From: Methanobacterium sp.
GTDB lineage: Archaea; Methanobacteriota; Methanobacteria; Methanobacteriales; Methanobacteriaceae
DNA: 38,521 bases
Assembly (NCBI GenBank): GCA_015661405.1
Contig: JACWMK010000018.1
Span: forward strand, 1 to 38,521
Reading direction: 5' to 3'
Below the pieces are notes generated by a model. That model saw nothing but the letters and a program-made list of their open reading frames with translations, had not been told where the DNA came from and made no database searches. The translations under genes were made by a program, and so were the position numbers. Each line of letters starts with the position of its first letter. Positions within the stretch are counted from its first letter, which is position 1. Below, piece by piece: positions 35,283 to 38,521 of this stretch.

Positions 35283-36434
35283 TTAATTAATTATTTTTTT
35301 TTTTAAATCATGATATTGTAATTGTATCAATGGAATATCAATAATTGCTATAATAATTAATATAAAAATAAATTCCTGTACAGCATTGAAGAGGTTAGAA
35401 TATTGGGTTGCTAGTCCAATACCGATGATAGGAATCCCTAAGGCGGAGTAAGATATAGCATAGAATAATGAAGTGACACTACCTCTCCGTTCAGGTGGAG
35501 CAATCCTATTTACCACGTTTACAGCACCTAAAAATGTAGATCCAAAACCAATACCACTAATTACTGAAGCCGTTAATAATATTATTAGTGATGATGAAGC
35601 TTTAGCAGCAAGAAGTAAGAGTAAACCAATCATAAGAGCAATTAATCCAATGGATTCCAATTTTACTGGTGACTTCTCACTCATTAAATATTGGGTAATA
35701 ATACTAGCAAAGATCATAACTGCTGGTACAATGCCTCCTAAAGCCATATTATGTATTTGGAGAATATTCTCAGCATAAGTTGGTGCAAGACTGAAATATA
35801 ATCCAGACATTGCTAAAACTAAAGCTGAAGCTAATGATGCAGTTAAAAATGATAATTTCAATGAGGGTAATGTAGGTCTCATTATATGAAATGAATTTGA
35901 AACAGGTAGGGTAGCAGTTCCTTTAATGGTGATTAAGAAAATTAGTATTAATAATAAAATTATTAGTTCTAGAATGTAAACAGTAAATGTGGGTGCTATG
36001 AAGTATTCACCAAGTAAACCTGCAATAATTGGACCTAAACCTAATCCTGCTTGTTGAGCTATCCCTGCCACTTTACTAGCTTGCTTTTTATTATTGTTTG
36101 GTTCTAATTCTACTAAGGCTGCTGTTGCGTTCCCCAAAGCTGCGCCAACACTAACTCCTTGGATTATTCTACCAATAATTAAAGCATCTAAACCAGTAGC
36201 AAATGCGAGGATTAAAGTTCCAATAATTGCAGTTACCGCTGCAATAATAAGTAATCGTTTACGACCTAAAATATCACCTAAAGGTCCGAATAAGAATAAT
36301 GTAGGCACTACACCAATCGAATAAGCTGCATAAACTAAAGTAATAAGTAAAGGAGTTAAAGCAAACTTAACTTGATAAAGTCCATACAAGGACGCTGGTA
36401 TGGTAGTACCCATTAGAATGAATAATGTTGCCAC
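35283..36434 (-). CDS. MFS transporter, copy 1 (5' end probably frameshifted)
   Basis: A 12-helix major facilitator protein, 383 residues from the first in-frame codon. Motif A is FGPLGDILGRK (49-59). The frame opens only at a GTG in VATLFILMGTTIP, which cuts the first helix. Upstream, in another frame, ATG at 36469 reads MQSSSKPFIK and then GCAGTGGCA; inserting one T (TTG to TTTG near 36440) joins the two into MQSSSKPFIKFAVATLFILMG, a normal MFS start. A TATA box at 36489-36496 is 25 bases before that ATG. So the true gene is 35283-36469 with a one-base loss, or the GTG is used. Likely drug or sugar efflux; substrate unknown. Confidence 0.85.
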   Translation of the reverse strand: MATLFILMGTTIPASLYGLYQVKFALTPLLITLVYAAYSIGVVPTLFLFGPLGDILGRKRLLIIAAVTAIIGTLILAFATGLDALIIGRIIQGVSVGAALGNATAALVELEPNNNKKQASKVAGIAQQAGLGLGPIIAGLLGEYFIAPTFTVYILELIILLLILIFLITIKGTATLPVSNSFHIMRPTLPSLKLSFLTASLASALVLAMSGLYFSLAPTYAENILQIHNMALGGIVPAVMIFASIITQYLMSEKSPVKLESIGLIALMIGLLLLLAAKASSSLIILLTASVISGIGFGSTFLGAVNVVNRIAPPERRGSVTSLFYAISYSALGIPIIGIGLATQYSNLFNAVQEFIFILIIIAIIDIPLIQLQYHDLKKKIIN

Positions 36435-36488
36435 TGCAACTTGATAAACGGTTTACTTGAACTTTGCATAAGTATAAAATCCTATAAA

Positions 36489-36496
36489 CTTATAAA
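36489..36496 (-). promoter_or_regulatory. TATA box of the MFS gene, leaderless layout
   Basis: On the minus strand TTTATAAG lies about 24-27 bases upstream of the ATG at 36469, which places the transcription start at or next to that ATG. This supports 36469 as the original start and a later frameshift. Confidence 0.5.
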
Positions 36497-36707
36497 AACC
36501 ATTAAACTTCCATATTATTTAAACATTTATTAAACTATCACCATTAAACAAATAAAAAATTAATTAAAAAAAAAATATTTACTATTAAAAGTAGTGAGTA
36601 AATAGCGTTCCAACCTACCCTATTTTAATACATTTATATTATTAAATAAAAATTATAGTAAAAAAAGAAAATTTCTGACTCTTAAAAAATAGTTAAAATA
36701 TAATTTT

Positions 36708-37829
36708 TTATGTTTTAATATTTTTTAAATCACGTCGTGATAAAAGGATTAATGGTAAGTCAATAATTGCGATAATAATAATTATAATAACAAATTCCCT
36801 TACAGCTGTGAAAATATTAAGATATTCCAATGCTAAACCTAAACCGATGATAGGTACTCCTAAAGCGGCATAAGAGAGTGCATAAAAAAATGATGTAACA
36901 TTTCCTCTTTTATTAGCTGGTGCAATACGGTTTATAATATTTATAGCTCCCATAAAAGCAGCACCAAAACCTATTCCACTGAAGATAGCTGCTATTACCA
37001 GTACAATTATAGAAGTGTGAACCGTATTTATACTAATAATTGATAAACCCACAATAAGAGACAATAAACCTCCAATTTCTAAATTTATAGGATGATGATT
37101 CCATAAAAATTTTTGAATCACCACTGCTGTAAATACCATAATTGATGATATAATTCCTCCTAAAGCTATATTATTAACATGCAATATATCCTGTGCGAAA
37201 GTAGGATTCAAACTAAAATATAATCCAGAGTTAGTTAAAACTAAAGCTGCTGCAAGTGAAGCGGAAATAAATGACCATAACGCTGGAGGAAGTGATGGTT
37301 TATTCAAATGAAATTTCGCGGACCCTTTAACACTAGGCACTCCAATTAAAATAAGGATTAAAGCTAGTATTAGTAGAGTGAATTCCAGAAGATAAACCAA
37401 TAATGTAGGTGCAAATAAATACTCAGCCATTAAACCCGCAGTCAGAGGGCCTAATCCTAATCCTCCCAATTGAGCCATACCTGCAATCTGACTCGCTCTC
37501 TGTTTATTAGCATGAGGCTCAAATTCTACAAGTGCTGCTGTAGCATTACCTAATACCGCACCAATACCAATACCCTGTGCTAAACGTCCAATAATTAACC
37601 AATCAAAACTATTAGCTAAACCAAGAATCAATGTTCCAGCCATAGCAAATAAAATTGCTATAATTAATAATGGTTTCCTCCCTAAAGCATCACCTAATGG
37701 ACCGAAGAAAAATAAAGTTGGAACCACACCCACAGAATAAGCTGCATAAATTAAAGTGATAGCAAGGGGAGACAGTGCAAAAGTAATCTTATATAATCCA
37801 TATAATGGTGTAGGTATAGTGGCACCCAT
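36708..37829 (-). CDS. MFS transporter, copy 2 (5' end probably frameshifted)
   Basis: A paralogue of the preceding transporter, 373 residues from the first in-frame ATG; both share GPLGDxLGRK, LAQGIGIGAVLGNATAALVE-type and IINRIAPxxKRG blocks. The ATG at 37829 lies inside helix 1 (MGATIPTPLYG). The frame stays open for at least 45 codons further upstream (SFLIFALATLFLLMGATIP) without any ATG, GTG or TTG. ATG at 37902, followed by one extra T and then AAAGTAAGAGAAACTTG, would give MKVRETCPNNRSFLIFALA if that T were removed. So copy 2 seems to have lost its start by a one-base change too. Function: presumed efflux; substrate unknown. Confidence 0.85.
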   Translation of the reverse strand: MGATIPTPLYGLYKITFALSPLAITLIYAAYSVGVVPTLFFFGPLGDALGRKPLLIIAILFAMAGTLILGLANSFDWLIIGRLAQGIGIGAVLGNATAALVEFEPHANKQRASQIAGMAQLGGLGLGPLTAGLMAEYLFAPTLLVYLLEFTLLILALILILIGVPSVKGSAKFHLNKPSLPPALWSFISASLAAALVLTNSGLYFSLNPTFAQDILHVNNIALGGIISSIMVFTAVVIQKFLWNHHPINLEIGGLLSLIVGLSIISINTVHTSIIVLVIAAIFSGIGFGAAFMGAINIINRIAPANKRGNVTSFFYALSYAALGVPIIGLGLALEYLNIFTAVREFVIIIIIIAIIDLPLILLSRRDLKNIKT

Positions 37830-37983
37830 TAACAGAAATAATGTAGCTAACGCAAATATAAGGAATGATCTATTATTAGGACAAGTTTCTCTTACTTTAC
37901 ATAAATTAACATCACTTATATCATCGTTCGGTTTTATATTAAACCACCCTTCAAAATATTTAATTATAAAAGTACTTATGAGA

Positions 37984-38132
37984 TTTTCTATTTACTTCAT
38001 TTTTTTTTTAATTTTTTTGGTTAATTTTTGGGTAATTTTAGTTATTTGTTTGATTTTTTATATTTTCTGGGGTTTTTTCTTCTTTTTTCCTTTATTTTCC
38101 GGTTTTTTGGTGTTAGCGTTCGCTATGTGGTG
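37984..38132. other. T-rich gap beside the transposase
   Basis: The plus strand is almost only T, with rare G and C, from about 37999 to 38110. The right end of the stretch (38103-38136) resembles part of the transposase gene: TTTTTGGTGT, GCGTTCGC and TGGTG recur in the same order at 38191-38218. It also holds a short hairpin TAGCG-TT-CGCTA (38113-38124). This may be the end of the insertion sequence; no terminal inverted repeat can be proven as the other end is outside the window. Confidence 0.4.
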
Positions 38133-38521
38133 TTAGTTTTTTTGTAGGGTGTTGAGTTGTAGTAAATTGTAACAGAAGCATGTGAACAAGTTTTTGGTGT
38201 GCGTTCGCAGCGTAGTGGTGACTAATAAGTGACCGGACTTGAATATGTTTTTAATCACAGCATAAGGCCGTTCAAAGGCTGATCTTTTACGAGCGATTCG
38301 CTTATTACGCATTTTATCTCGGATTCCCAAAGGATGATCACACACTGCGCGTTTCATCGTGGCGTTATAGCCTTTGCAAGATGCTCCAAAGTATCCCCTG
38401 TCTCGGTAAACAACTTCACCCGGTTCACTGAGGTCAATTCGGCTGTCATGAATCTCAGCAGTTGTAGTCTCAAGTCTACGTATCAAACCATAATACATAT
38501 CGGTTATAGTATGCAATTTAT
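38133..38521 (-). CDS. IS5/IS4-type transposase, C-terminal part, cut by the window edge
   Basis: The last 129 codons of a DDE transposase. The frame stays open to the window end, so the N-terminal part, with the first Asp, is outside. Visible: YGLIRRLETTTAEIHDSRIDL, VYRDRGYFGA with the second catalytic Asp (YRDRGY), HPLGIRDKMRNKRIARKRSAFERPYAVIK with the last catalytic Glu in the Y-R-E type block (RSAFERPY), then the usual ACFCYNLLQL-like end. The family is IS5/IS4-related and common in Methanobacterium and Methanobrevibacter. The piece has higher GC than its surroundings, as expected of a mobile element. Stop TAA at 38133-38135. Confidence 0.9.
   Translation of the reverse strand, partial: KLHTITDMYYGLIRRLETTTAEIHDSRIDLSEPGEVVYRDRGYFGASCKGYNATMKRAVCDHPLGIRDKMRNKRIARKRSAFERPYAVIKNIFKSGHLLVTTTLRTHTKNLFTCFCYNLLQLNTLQKN

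Noticed and set aside
37756..38136. A 126-codon plus-strand frame ending beside the transposase
   Set aside because: Phe/Leu/Val-rich product of the T-rich strand with no start signal; overlaps the MFS 5' end.

Overview
This is an AT-rich window from a methanogenic archaeon, most likely of the order Methanobacteriales (Methanobrevibacter or Methanosphaera relatives). The lines of evidence are a secreted protein with pseudomurein-binding repeats, a thermosome (group II chaperonin) subunit, the archaeal pairing of HMG-CoA synthase with a thiolase, four DUF4013 membrane proteins, GGAGG/GGGGG ribosome binding sites, TTG and GTG starts beside some leaderless genes, and a tRNA-Glu without an encoded CCA. 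The genus is inferred; no phylogenetic marker such as 16S rRNA is present.

Layout. 1-5 kb: a surface pseudomurein-binding protein, a FrsA/DUF1100-type alpha/beta hydrolase, and a tandem pair of SpoIIM/DUF95 membrane proteins separated by a hairpin plus T-run. 5-10.3 kb: a zinc-ribbon gene with an in-frame stop, a translationally coupled SatD plus small membrane protein pair behind an array of TTGTA half-sites, a universal stress protein, a stand-alone response regulator, the thermosome subunit with a dyad around its TATA box, and a rhodanese. 10.4-12.7 kb: HMG-CoA synthase and thiolase, the first steps of the mevalonate route to archaeal lipids. 13-20 kb: housekeeping and accessory genes (hot-dog thioesterase, MsrA, amino-acid permease, DUF169, PepSY-like anchored protein, HEAT protein plus an unknown partner, YprB-like exonuclease).

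20-31 kb is a region of gene decay. It holds a UbiA prenyltransferase broken by two indels, tRNA-Glu(CUC), two DUF4013 proteins, two VOC proteins, two wrecked alpha/beta hydrolase genes next to one intact chloroperoxidase-like hydrolase, a divergent ammonium transporter without glnK, a ten-helix membrane protein and a shortened DUF5946-like gene. 31-38.5 kb: two more DUF4013 proteins (one fused to a zinc ribbon and an outer domain), an orphan HicB-like protein, an aldo/keto reductase with two 4Fe-4S motifs, two tandem MFS exporters whose 5' ends both look frameshifted, and the C-terminal part of an IS5/IS4-type transposase that runs off the right edge.

The parts most worth follow-up are the SatD/membrane-protein pair with its regularly spaced TTGTA half-site array, and the same motif at two other promoters in the window (a DUF4013 gene and a VOC gene). 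No CRISPR array, restriction system or prophage was seen.
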